A stretch of DNA of 64,000 nt from Paralvinella palmiformis (Eukaryota > Annelida > Polychaeta > Terebellida > Alvinellidae): positions 124,001-188,000 of the forward strand of contig JAODUP010000183.1 in assembly GCA_025642065.1 (NCBI GenBank), in the 5' to 3' direction. The position numbers and the translations under genes were made by a program. Each line of letters starts with the position of its first letter. Position 1 is the stretch's first letter. This document shows positions 16,185 through 28,189 of the stretch, in pieces. The notes under the pieces are model-generated. The model was not told the DNA's origin. It made no database searches and saw only the letters and a list, made by a program, of their open reading frames with translations.

Positions 16185-17030
16185 CTAGTTACACTTAACA
16201 ACTAGTAAATTCCCAATAGGTGAAGAATTTCCTTGTATGTCTGTCATGGCTGAATGAGCATGATTAGCAAGATGGTATATACAACAATACCAGGTAATAC
16301 ACCAATTGCCCCTTGCATAGTGAAGTTGAAAATAGTCTTGGCTGAGCCTGATATGTTTGAACCACAATGCTTACATTTGGCTTTGTAGTTGACGTCGGTA
16401 TTAGTAGGCATCTCAAAATGACTCAGATGTGATACTTTAGCCATTGTGAGTTATACTTTTTATGTGGATGTCTATATTATTGATAATATCCTAGATACAG
16501 CGTAAAATATATTAAAAATCAGAGTATGTGTATATCAGATGTAATGCAGTGATAGCACTGTAAGATATGGTGTGGACTGTAAACTAGGAAGCTTATATAT
16601 AAACAGTGGCACAAGTAATGCCAACATTCACTAATCAGGGATGCCAGATATAGATTCTTAATTGGGGGATAATTTGGAGCCCATGGTAATCAACTTGGAT
16701 TCGGTTAAGTACACAGTGCTTAGTATGTTTCAAATGGAGTGGCTTCTCAGCTACAGAATCAATAATAAACAATATTATAAATGACAATTTGATTGAGCAT
16801 CAAATCAAGTGACAGTGAGATTTGACAGTTCAGTGACATATCTGGCAAAAAGTATTGTGTGTCTGACAAAATGTAATAGCAAAGTAATAGTGGATTACTA
16901 TTACTTTATCAACTATAATAATTACAATTACTATTACTTTAAAAAGGAGATTCACCATTACTATTAATATTACTGTTACTTTGAAAAATGTAATCGTTAC
17001 TATTACTATTACAATTACCCCAGGTCTAGT
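16185..17030 (-). mobile_element. Relic of a hAT-type DNA transposon with BED zinc-finger fragment
   Basis: On the minus strand the end at about 17030 reads TAGACCTGGGGTAATTG followed by a run of TAATAG/TAGTAA subterminal repeats (16870-17015), as in hAT elements. Further in, 16444-16300 encodes MAKVSHLSHFEMPTN then KAKCKHCGSNISGSAKT, resembling a BED-type zinc finger (the C-x2-C pair is present, but the His end is lost to frame decay). No catalytic transposase domain and no second terminus were found. Family call by motif only. Confidence 0.5.
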
Positions 17031-17639
17031 GTGTATGCATGCGTGTAAGTATGCATATATATGATAGCATTAGTTCAAAACAACAAGATCGAAATAAGCC
17101 TATAAACATATATATCCATAAATGTATTAATAAATAAGCCTACATTTAGATGAATCTTTTCGTTTATAATACGTCAGGCCGAGATGTGGAAGTAAAAACA
17201 AGTACAGGAAATATGTTAAATTTCATGACCCATACGAGAGATCACAGGTTACAGTAAACACCAACGTTTTCATTGTTCAAAGATACATGAAGACACCTAC
17301 AGAATGCCTAATATGATGTTACAGTTTCTAGTCAACAACTATCTGTTTTGGTTAAACTTAAACCTATATATTATAGTATTTCAACACCACATATGATGAC
17401 GAGCTTCATTCTGGATCTATAAAAATCACACAGATGATTTAGTCAGAAAAAGATTATTTTATAATATTCTGGTCCAAGTAATAATAAGTGTATATAATTA
17501 GTTGGATTATTTTCAATAAGATAAACGCCGTGCTATTTAAAATGTATAGTGACCAGGAAAATTAGATAACCAACTACACGTTTGATTTTATTATGGAATT
17601 TGACCAATATCATCTTTTCCTCAGATCATCGGAACAAGA
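17031..17639. other. 5' flank of gene B, mirrored upstream of gene C
   Basis: From about 17140 on this matches the reverse of about 27840-28160 with indels. A cag acceptor at about 17621-17623 lies 16 nt before the ATG of gene B, so an upstream untranslated exon is likely, but its position cannot be read. Confidence 0.5.
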
Positions 17640-20600
17640 ATGGCTGCTTTGGTTTCCTGGAAAACACCTAAATGTTGTGGATCCATATGTAAAAAGAATA
17701 GCACTCATTCTGAACAGAAGGGTGATGATATAGATGATGTGTATGCGTGGATCATAGCCGTGGCATCATTCTTTGGACATTTGCTCATCTACGGCATCAT
17801 CTATTGTTCTGGTGTCTTCTATGAGATGTTCCGTGAGATGTTTGAAGGATCAAGTTCGATGCTGTCACTAATTGCTATTCTGTCAACAGCGTTTACGTAT
17901 GGTTTCAGTAAGTACTACTTCCAATCAATAATAAGATTTCAGCGATTGATTGATATACGAGTTTATTAATTCGGCACATGATAATTAATTTTCTGATGTA
18001 TGTAGATGCGTGCCATATTATTATAATTGTATTCTTGTAAAAGGTTTTTCACTTTATTTAATCAGAAAATAAGCTATGTATATTAACGTAAACAGAAATA
18101 TACTTAAATAGAACAGCGCCACTCCGCCCCGCAGAATCGTACCCACACCCAAATCTGCTTCCCCTAAAAGAACGGAAGAGAATAACCTCCACTTGCCTTG
18201 AACTTTTATTTATCTAACTGCTAGTACCACTTGATATTGTAATATTTTCCCCAGCCATTACACTAATTGGTCTATAAACAGTTACACAATATGTTTTAAT
18301 TCAAAACAATTACGAAAATCTGTGTAACGTAACTATGTAACATCTATAAAAATTCACAACATCATTTCAGTTTGATACCAAACTGAAATTATACTTACCG
18401 TGTTAGATTTAAAAAACACGGTTGATGTTAAAATATCTATAATGGGAACATATTTAGCTAAAACTGTTCATCTTCGTATTTTCAGTCGTTAACACTTAAC
18501 AGCTGGTTTACTAGTATTATATTGGGATTGTGTCTTTTATTATAAGGTGTTTTATTATAAATAGCTATGCTACATGTATGAAATAAGCGTAAAGATACAA
18601 CAGGTGGAATGCTACTAATACTGGATAATATGCCAGTAAATATTTGACTTCCAAATTTACATTATTAATATTTAAATGGTTATATGATGCGGATGTCATA
18701 CATATCCATGTATAATTTGGCATCGGCAATAATCTATATCTACACAAACATATAGTTTCCATTTTATAGGTTTTGTTGTTCGGGGAGAATCCCCAGGCTG
18801 TCGCTTAATCAGCACAGCCTATTTTCCATTTTACGAAATACTCATACGTTATATATAACTCCTTACTAAAACTGAAGTGTATGTAAAAAGCTGCAGAATA
18901 GAAAAGTTGTGCGTTTTGCAATAAAATATATCATATATTAAAGATTATGAATAATTATTTAGCCCATATTGGAAAATAAGGATTGGATATGTCAATAAAA
19001 ATATCTATAAGTAATTCATGTGTTGGGGATAAATGAGCTGATGTTTGAGAAATGATGTCATATATTTTTGTGGACAGTTGCTGTGTGAAATTATATTTTA
19101 TAGACCAGGGTGGAGAAGTGTAGATGATGAATACTGCGAAGGCATTTATATTAGGATGTATCGTACAATTTGTTGACCTCATATTCAGGTTCAATCGAAA
19201 CAATAGATATATTATAGCTTAAAGTCCCAGAAGTAAATGGTTGGTGGACGACTTCTAACAATTGGTCTTTGTATTCATTACAGTACAATTAACCGTGGAA
19301 ACGCATTATATTTATGACTTAATATTGTCTGAGGCATACACAATAGCAATAGTGGGATGCCACATACATACATACATAAACTAAATACACTGAAGTGCAA
19401 TGTTTACTCTTTGACGCAGATGTCAGTTATTAAACTTACTAAAACATATTATTACGTTATAGAGATATAAATCACTCAATCATTTATCAAACCTATTTTG
19501 TGTTTGTGTTTATTATTAGTTTGTTGCATTAAAATTATGATTTGTATTGTTGTTGTTGTTGTTGTTGTTGTTCTTGTTACTTTCACTTTCCTGTCTGATA
19601 TGTTTTATGCTACTATTACTACTACTACTATTTGATTACAATCATCTGTTATCTTTAGAACAATAATCACTTTCAGGTCCTATTCCTGGTGTACTCATCA
19701 ATAAGTACGGACAAAGGATTGTGACCATAACTGGTGGTGTGGTGGCTGGAACTGGATTATTGTTGAGCTCATACGCAACAAATGTATATTACATTGCAGT
19801 TACCTTTGGTGTAATAACAGGTACACTTTCGAACATCTTTCTCATCATTTTTCGTGCTCTCCTCCAGCATAGTTCAGTAGAATTTGCATTTGGACAGCTA
19901 TAACAGAATGACACAAGCCAAGGCATTATTTTCTGATAGTCAAGTTAATCCTATCAATTTAATTTTAGGTATGGGCTTCGGAACCTGCTATCTTGCCATT
20001 TTGTCCATAGTATCATTGTACTTCAAGAAATACAGAATAGTGGCATTTGGTCTAAGTACATCAGGAGCAGGATTGGGCACATTCGTTTATCCGCCAATCA
20101 TACGATTCTTGGTGAACATTTACGGCGTCAGAGGAACTATGCTCATTATAAGTGGCATCACTTTGAACCTATGCGTATGTGGATCTCTCATGCGGGCGCC
20201 CCGAATAACATCTCAAGGAAGTGAACTTCGCACTAGGCCAACTCAAAACAAAAAGAGCGAGTGTTTATCATTATGGAATCTTCACATTTTTAAAAACGTC
20301 GGATTCATAACTGTATGTTTCAACAATTTGTTTGCCTTATTTGGACTGAACATCGTGCTTGTTCACTTAACAGCCTATTCTGTTACGATTAATATCAATA
20401 AAGATATGGCGGCCATGTTGATCTCTGTGTTCGGAATATCGCTCTGCATTGGACAATTATCTTTTGGAGTAATTGGCAAAGTGCGATGTGGACCAGTAAT
20501 TATCTACTCAGCAAGTTACATTCTGTCTGGTCTGGTTGTGATCCTGATGACAGTAGTACAAGATTTCATCAGTCTAGCAATATTATCAGCTGCCTTAGGA

Positions 20601-21361
20601 TTTCTCAGCGCTTCTATAAGTCCTCTTCTACCTGAGATAATAACTTTATTTCTGAGTGTTGAGTTACTTCCTTCGGCTTTTGGTTATTTGTTGGTGTTTG
20701 AGGCAGTAGGAAGTCTATTAGGACCTCCTACAGCTGGTAAGTTTGATAAATGCACAACAAGACTACCTTAGTGTTGGTTATTTTCAAATAAATCGTAAAT
20801 TACACCGTTTATATGATTGTTGTATTGTCTTTTTAGGATGGTTATTGGAACTACCTCAGTATTAATTATTTTCAATTAAATCGTAAATTACCCCTCCCCA
20901 TGCTACTGGTGGTCTTGTAAATTAAATGATTATCTTAGTTGATAGAAACACATTAAAATATTAATTAATCAATCGAATATGTCACTGATCAAAAGTTTGT
21001 AGGCAAGAGAAAATTAGTAGACCTCAATCTAATGTGATTTCTATTTTATCTCAACTTTTGATTTTCTCAAGATTTTGTACAATTTAATGTTTTTAATTTG
21101 TCCATGCTAGTGAAGTATTTGTTGGGATATAGTACCGGTTATATGATTGTTGTCTTTTTAGGATGGTTATTCGACGTCTTACATCGGTATAGGCCATGTT
21201 TCTACCTAGCAGGTGCCGCTTTAGGTCTTTCTGGTATTATAATACTTATTCCATATTTCATTCGTCGATCAGGTGTTACCTCAACAGATGTTGAAGTCAT
21301 AGATGCTCATGAAACAGATAAAAAGGATGAATCCCTTTGTTTAGACAATAAATATTCATAA
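17640..21361 (+). CDS. SLC16-like gene B, four coding exons
   Basis: Predicted 459-aa, 12-TM MFS carrier. Exons: 17640-17907, 19677-19820, 19969-20736, 21162-21361; all GT-AG, phase 1, total 1380 nt. SLC16 signs: YFKKYR then STSGAGLGTF and YPP in TM5, CGSLMRAP after TM6, GPPTAG before TM11. Odd points: the TM1 motif reads DDVYAW, so its glycine (residue 33) is Asp; in TM8 the Asp/Arg pair of MCT1 is lost altogether (SLCIGQLSFG). Either feature could mean altered or lost transport, though the frame is intact. Intron 3 holds a second, C-type acceptor with 12 nt of exon 4 at 20837-20848. Use of that acceptor would end the protein at 20863-20865 without the last two helices. Gene C is the inverted sister. 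Confidence 0.9.
17908..19676 (+). other. Intron 1 of gene B
   Basis: 1769 bp, versus 1117 bp in gene C. The excess lies mainly at about 18080-18860, with no counterpart in C and no recognisable coding content. It has two short hairpin-forming stretches (around 18365-18390 and 18395-18425). From about 19400 the sequence becomes nearly identical to C. Confidence 0.6.
20737..20865 (+). other. C-type intron 3 and ghost exon 4 start inside gene B
   Basis: 20737-20848 matches the whole intron 3 of gene C (reverse of 25291-25390) plus the first 12 nt of exon 4 of C (GATGGTTATTGG). It then switches to 'aactacctcagtatt', a second version of the same intron beginning. Gene B's real exon 4 starts GATGGTTATTCG at 21162. 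The ghost keeps a pyrimidine-rich tract and AG at 20835-20836. Confidence 0.85.
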
Positions 21362-21461
21362 ATAGAAAACCAGTCTGTAGTTCTTAAATGTAATTCTAAC
21401 GTTATCGATTTGGTAAGGATTAATATATTTTCTTTCTAAGATTAATTTTATCACTAAGGTA

Positions 21462-21498
<37 letters not shown>

Positions 21499-22562
21499 AT
21501 ATTCTATGGATGCAATGTTCTGGTATAAAATTATTGAAATTGAATTGAAAATGATTAAATCATACATTTACGTGCGGGCGTGTGTGTGTGTGTGTATGTG
21601 TGTGTGTGTCCACATGTACCTCGAAATACTACAGGTTTTAGTTAATACTGAAGTCATTCTTAGGAAAATTGTATATTTCTTTCTTCAATTTAGTGTATCC
21701 CATCTTTGTTAAGGATATTGTCAAACGATATGTTCGCTATTTATATTACATCAGAGGCCATTACTGCACTCACTGCCTGTATTTTGTGTAAGATTTATAA
21801 AGTAATGAGCATGTATACAAGTATGATATATGATTAAGCGTGCTAGTTCATTTATAGATAGAGGTAATCAAATAGTCAGGTATGTTGAAAATACTTGTCA
21901 TGGCAAACATCCATTAATTAGACCAAAGAACAAGGCTAAACACTGTGGCTTACAGAAACAATAAATATTAGGCTGCTCATGTTTTGGATTATTCATCCAA
22001 CATTCGTAATCTGCTAGTTAATATAGTAGTAGTAGTAGTAGTAGTATAAATCGTTGATATGTATAGAAGTTTCCTTCTTCCCTGTGTTAATCCTCTAACG
22101 TGCCTCACTCATCGTGGTTCCTAGTGGCTGACCAAACAAGGCTGCAAAGAACCTCTGACTTATTTTTATACGCTCTTAACGTGTGATGTCCTATTTACCC
22201 GCCTTTATTTCAAGGATTTAAACCCTCCCCGAAAGAGATATTCCATCCTACCGCTCACTAGCATATATTTTAGTTGCTTTGGAGCAGCTTTCACGGAGGA
22301 ACGCTGTTGCTCCTGCTGCAATTCGGCTTGGACATTTTACACTTGGTGAACATGGATCATACTGACCAGGACATAAACAGAAGACTTGGCTTGATTGACA
22401 GTTTCATTGCTAATATAAGGGACACTTTCTAGAAAAGATAGGTTTTGATAGCTAGTGCACTCGTGACACCTTTGATCATTCTGTTCTTCTAGATCGCCTC
22501 TCTGATTGGTATGGCATATCAGGCACATGACTCATTTGAATCCGCTAATTCTTAACAAATAG
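21362..22562. other. Intergenic spacer between B and the LINE relics
   Basis: Contains (TA)n at 21460-21502, GT-rich repeats at about 21580-21610 and (TAG)n at 22023-22045. The first 140 bp mirror the 3' flank of gene C. No gene recognised. Confidence 0.6.
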
Positions 22563-23520
22563 GTGTCATATTCAATAAAAATCAGAACATTTTCAGTGGT
22601 AATTCCCATGTTTTGCGGCGTTCCTCAAGACTCTGTTCTTGGACCGCTGATGTTTACTATGTATACTACACCACTAAGCTTTCTTATTCACAGCAACAAA
22701 TTAGACCATCACTTATATGCAGATCACACACAAGTATACATATATTTATATGCAGCAGGCACAGATCTTTCTCTTACGTAGCTAGGTGAATATCTCATTG
22801 ATATATGTGGCCGGATGACAAACAATAGACTTAAGCTAAATGCTGACAAGATGTATATCATTATTATAGGTACATTCAGACTACGCAACAACCTTACTTG
22901 TTTCTTCCCTACGCTCATTCTTAATCATAGCATCACACCGTCACACTGTACGTAACCTTGGTGTTACTGAGGATAGTGATTTTAATTGAAGAAAACATAT
23001 TTCTCTGACATATTATTGCTTCTATCATATTCGTGACCTTCACCGGATTCGTCGATATATTACTCTTTCAGTCGCCAAAACCATTGCTACAGCATTCATT
23101 ACTAGTATGCTTGCTTAATGCAACTCTTTTATAACATCGCATGTAAGGATATTGTAAAAGTGTCTACCATTGGATTACAAACGCTTTCTTCCGGGAAACC
23201 TTCGTATCTATTTTCCATGCTTTCTCTAGTACCCAAGCTCTAGAGAGCTCCATTCACTTTTTGTCTTTTCCCAGGGTTAGACATCACGGTGGCACTCATG
23301 TTTTTTCAGTTGTTGTTCATACTCTTTAGAAATCACTCCCTCAACATGTTAAGTGATCAAATAGCATGGTTTCTTTCCGTCACCATTTGAAAACTCACCG
23401 GTTCGGACTTGCTGGTCCCTCATACGTTCACACTGCATCGAATCATTTGGTGCTGAATTTTGCATCGACCTTGACTATGAGATTGCCCAAGCCTTGTACT
23501 AGGATATTGACGCTATAGAG
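22563..23520 (+). mobile_element. CR1-like LINE relic, RT palm to C-terminus
   Basis: Shows GVPQDSVLGPLMFTMYTTPL and YADH where active elements have YADD, then pieces equivalent to RLKLNADKM, the NLGV block and a degraded C-terminus (PQHVK, FRHHLKTHRF). Several stops and frameshifts; inactive. The same family, in opposite orientation, appears at 53542-53992. Confidence 0.75.
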
Positions 23521-23740
23521 GTTTGCAAATAGTAATTATTATTGTTGTCATCGCAGGTCGAACAGTAGAAATGGTGAATGTGCATACGTATGAGCTGTCT
23601 GCATTCCCACAACCATTACCAAAGCCCGGAGGGGAAATGAACACAACATTGGACGCAGACTTGATCAGCATCTTGATGGCTGGACTTCGAACTCCCTATT
23701 ATATTCACATCAATTTATCTTTTTAGCTAAATTTAGCTAG

Positions 23741-24260
23741 AGTTATTTCATATAGAAAATATTAGTCGATTGAAAAGGAGTCCTTTCTTGCTGATCTGCG
23801 AGTCTCTTCTCTGGAATTGGATCCACCGAATGATGTGGATCATCTGGTGGATCTCTATGATAGTACATTGAGAGACATTGTAGATCAACATGCATCTTTA
23901 AGGACAAAGGAAATGCAAACAAAACCAATGCTTCCATGGTATAATAAGAACATACAGGCTGCACAGAGACACAGAAGGTAATATGAGCGGCTGTGGATCA
24001 GGACCAATTTGTGTGTTCATTTTGAAATATTCAAGGTCAGTAAAATTATAGTTAAAAATACCCTTGCCTCTGCTAAATCTGAATATTATAATAAAAAGAT
24101 CAAAGCTTCCAAGGGAAATCAAAGGACTGTTTTCAGTGTTGTGAATAAAGTATTACATAAAGTCAAACTGTCCTTCCAAATAATATCAACTCAGATAAAG
24201 ATATGGACCATTGTTTTAATAACTTCTTCTGTCAAAATATATTACATATACATAGTGGGT
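23741..24260 (+). mobile_element. LINE relic, linker between endonuclease and RT
   Basis: One plus frame reads SFLADLRVSSLELDPPND, YDSTLRDIVDQHASLRTKEM, LPWYNKNIQAAQRHRR, then after a stop NTLASAKSEYYNKKIKA. This is the inter-domain region of CR1-type LINEs just upstream of RT. No RT follows, and the RT relic at 22563 lies before it, so these are pieces of two insertions. The following 24261-24830 is unassigned. Confidence 0.65.
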
Positions 24261-24837
24261 TCCATTCCAGCACCTTATCATAGGGTAAGCCATTGGTAGT
24301 AGAGGTAAAACCATTAATAAAAGACTACAAAGGCTAACAGTTTCTACATTCTGGTTTGAAACTAAAAAACTAGGGAATTATGTTATAAATATTGCTGGCA
24401 AAGACTGGCTGTGCCCAATCGGCGACTGCCAGGGGGTCTCTACCCAAACTTCAACAAGACAAGAATACTTTAGACATATACACTTGATAAAGGTTTTTAC
24501 AAACGAAACTAGTCGTGCTATTTTGGGCCAAGTGAACATATTACTATTTCTTCTATCGTCGGAAGTATTAAGATTATTATCATATTATATATTATATGTA
24601 CTAATATATACGTTTTCTTTCAAATTATAACTGCATGTTATTTGTACTAATATATATAATTTGTTTCTATTTAGGTAATGGTCGTTTGGTCATAATTCTG
24701 TAAGAATAATAAAGATCACGAAACCCTGAGCCCCCGTCTTTATTATATGTAACGTAACACACACACACAGACATTCTCTCTATCTCTCGGTCTCCTTAGT
24801 AGTAAAGACCATTTTTTAAATAAATTAGATTTGGCAA

Positions 24838-24948
24838 TTTAATAACGTTAGAACTATATTTAAGAACGGGACATTCGTTTTCTATCTATGAAAAAAATCA
24901 TATTTATTGTCTAAACAAAGTAATTCATCTTTTTTATCTGTCTCATGA

Positions 24949-24950
<2 letters not shown>
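24838..24950 (-). pseudogene. Ghost 3' end of SLC16-like exon 4 downstream of gene C
   Basis: Repeats the final exon of gene C in the same orientation: the segments 'cattcgttttctatctatga', 'tttattgtctaaacaaag' and 'atctgtctcatgaac' match 25078-25145 with substitutions and a small insertion. It begins next to CA/TA microsatellites (24952-24991), pointing to slippage or template switching there. Confidence 0.75.
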
Positions 24951-24990
<40 letters not shown>

Positions 24991-25090
24991 TACCTTAGTG
25001 ATAAAATTAATCTTAGAAAGAAAATATATTAATCCTTACCAAATCGATAACGTTAGAATTACATTTAAGAATTACAGACTGGTTTTCTAT

Positions 25091-27836
25091 TTATGAATAT
25101 TTATTGTCTAAACAAAGGGGTTCATCTTTTGTATCTGTCTCATGAGCATCTATGACTTCAACATCTGCTGAAGTAACAGCTGATCGCCGAATAAAATAGG
25201 GAATGAGCATTATAATACCAGAAAGACTTATCGCGGAACCTGCTAGGTAGAAACATGGCCAATACAGATGTAGAACGTCCAATAACCATCCTAAAAAGAC
25301 AATACAACAATCATATAAACGGTGTAATTTACGATTTATTTGAAAATAACCAACACTAAGGTAGTCTTGTTGTGCATTTATCAAACTTACCAGCTGTAGG
25401 AGGTCCTAATAGACTTCCTACTGCCTCAAACGCCAACAAATAACCAAAAGCCGAAGGAAGTAACTCAACACTCAGAAATAAAGTTATTATCTCAGGTAGA
25501 AGAGGACTTATAGAAGCGCTGAGAAATCCTAAGGCAGCTGATAATATTGCTAGACTGATAAAATCTTGTACTACTGTCATCAGGATCACAACCAGACCAG
25601 ACAGAATGTAGCTTGCTGAGTAGATAATTACTGGTCCACATCGCACTTTGCCAATTACTCCAAAAGATAATTGTCCAATGCAGAGCGATATTCCGAACAC
25701 AGAGATCAACATGGCCGCCATATCTTTATTGATATTAATCGTAACAGAATAGGCTGTTAAGTGAACAAGCACGATGTTCAGTCCAAATAAGGCAAACAAA
25801 TTGTTGAAACATAAAATTATGAATCCGACGTTTTTAAAAATGTGAAGATTCCATAATGATAAACACTCGCTCTTTTTGTTTTGAGTTGGCCTAGTGCGAA
25901 GTTCACTTCCTTGAGATGTTATTCGGGGCGCCCGCATGAGAGATCCACATACGCATAGGTTCAAAGTGATGCCACTTATAATGAGCATAGTTCCTCTGAC
26001 GCCGTAAATGTTCACCAAGAATCGTATGATTGGCGGATAAACGAATGTGCCCAATCCTGCTCCTGATGTACTTAGACCAAATGCCACTATTCTGTATTTC
26101 TTGAAGTGCAATGATACTATGGACAAAATGGCAAGATAGCAGGTTCCGAAGCCCATACCTAAAAATAAATTGATAGGATTAACTTGACTATCAGAAAATA
26201 ATGCCTTGGCTTGTGTCATACTGTTATAGCTGTCCAATTGCAAATTCTACTGAACTATGCTGGAGGAGAGCACGAAAAATGATGAGTAAAGATGTTCGAA
26301 AGTGTACCTGTTATTACACCAAAGGTAACTGCAATGTAATATACATTTGTTGCGTATGAGCTCAACAATAATCCAGTTCCAGCCACCACACCACCAGTTA
26401 TGGTCACAATCCTTTGTCCGTACTTATTGATGAGTACACCAGGAATAGGACCTGAAAGTGATTATTGTTCTAAAGATAACAGATGATTGTAATCAAATAG
26501 TAGTAGTAGTAATAGTAGCATAAAACATATCAGACAGGAAAGTGAAAGTAACAAGAACAACAACAACAACAACAACAATACAAATCATAATTTTAATGCA
26601 ACAAACTAATAATAAACACAAACACAAAATAGGTTTGATAAATGATTGAGTGATTTATATCTCTATAACGTAATAATATGTTTTAATAAGTTTAATAACT
26701 GACATCTGCGTCAAAGAGTAAACGTTGCACTTCAGTGTATTCGGTTTATCTTATAAGTGGCATCCCACTATTGCTATTGTGTATTCATTACCTCAGACGA
26801 TGTGAAGTCACAAATATAATGCCTTTCCATGATTAGTCGTTCTGTAATGAACTCAAATAACAATTGTTAGAAGACGTCCACCATCCATTAACTTCTTGGA
26901 CTTTAAGCTAATAAATCATAACATTGAACCCGAAGATGAGGTCAACAAGCTTTAGAATATATCTTAATATAAATGCCTTCGCAGTATTAACCATCTGCAC
27001 TTCTCCATCCTGGTCTATAAAATATAATTTAACATGGCAATAGTCTACAAAAAAATATATGACATCATTTCTCAAACATCAGCCCATTTATCACTAATAC
27101 ATAAATTCCTTATAGATATTTCACCAATATGGGCTACATAATTATTCACAATCTTTAATATATGATATAATTTATTGCAAAACACACAACTTTTCTGTTC
27201 TGCAGTTTTTTACATACACTTTAGTTTTAGTAAACAGTGTTTGTTTGCGTTTATCATGGTTGAATAATTTAAGTAATAATAATAGTTATGTCCCTTAACA
27301 TATCTTTTTTTAATTTTAAATTTTGAAATTAGTTACATGATTACTAAAAGTATGAGGTGAAGCCTTTCCATCTGATGGTATTTTAGGCAAATAATACCTT
27401 TATTTTCTGAGTAAACAAAGCGAGATGCCTTTTACAAGAATACAATTATAATAATATGATACACATCTACATATATCATATAATTAATTAATTATCGTGT
27501 GACAAATTAGTAAACTCGTTTATCAATTAATCGCTGAAATTTCATTATTGATTGGAAGTAGTACTTACTGAAACCATACGTAAACGCTGTTGACAGAATG
27601 GCAATTAGTGACAGCATCGAACTTGATCCTTCAAACGTCTCACGGAACATCTCATAGAAGACACCAGAACAATAGACGATGCCGTAGATGAGCAAATGTC
27701 CAAAGAATGATGCCAAGGCTATGATCCACGCATACACACCATCTATATCATCACGATTCTGTTCAGAATGAGTGGTATTCATTTTACATATGGATCCACA
27801 ACATTTAGGTGTTTTCCAGGAAACCAAAGCAGCCAT
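25091..27836 (-). CDS. SLC16-like gene C, four coding exons
   Basis: Predicted 459-aa, 12-TM MFS carrier, sister of gene B. Exons (minus): 27836-27569, 26451-26308, 26158-25391, 25290-25091; phase-1 GT-AG introns, 1380 nt, no internal stop. The TM1 motif is intact (DGVYAW, 32-37). The TM5 signature starts HF rather than YF, and the TM8 Asp/Arg pair is absent as in B (SLCIGQLSFG). Exon 2 is identical to B and exon 3 differs by about five bases, yet exon 1 differs by nine (eight changing the residue) and exon 4 by about twenty of 200. Exon 4 ends with the same acidic tail as B. A cag acceptor about 16 nt before the ATG implies a 5'UTR intron. Substrate unknown. Confidence 0.9.
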
Positions 27837-28189
27837 TCTTGTTCCGATGATCTGAGGAAAAGATGATATTTATTGGTCAAATTCCATAATAAAATCAAAC
27901 GTGTACTTGGTTATCTAAATTTGCAGGTCACTATACATTTTAAATAGCACGGCGTTTATCTTGTTAAAACTAATTATATAAAATTATTATTACTTGAACC
28001 AGAATATTATAAAATTATCTTTTTGTGACTAAATAAAATCAGCTGTGTGATTCATATATGTAGGATTGTAGAGTAATTCGAATGCAGAATGAAGCTAAAG
28101 TGTGTTAACAAATGAGACATGATATATAACATACTTTCTGCGTCATCTAAATGTAGATTCATGTGTGTATAAATATGTGGGGATATATG

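Noticed and set aside
19884..19968. Extension of gene B exon 3 upstream to 19884 (and 26159-26243 in C)
   Set aside because: This is intron 2; the phase-1 acceptor at 19968/19969 restores the continuous SLC16 alignment.
23523..23726. 67-codon plus frame between the LINE pieces
   Set aside because: No recognisable motif and no splice partner; left unannotated.
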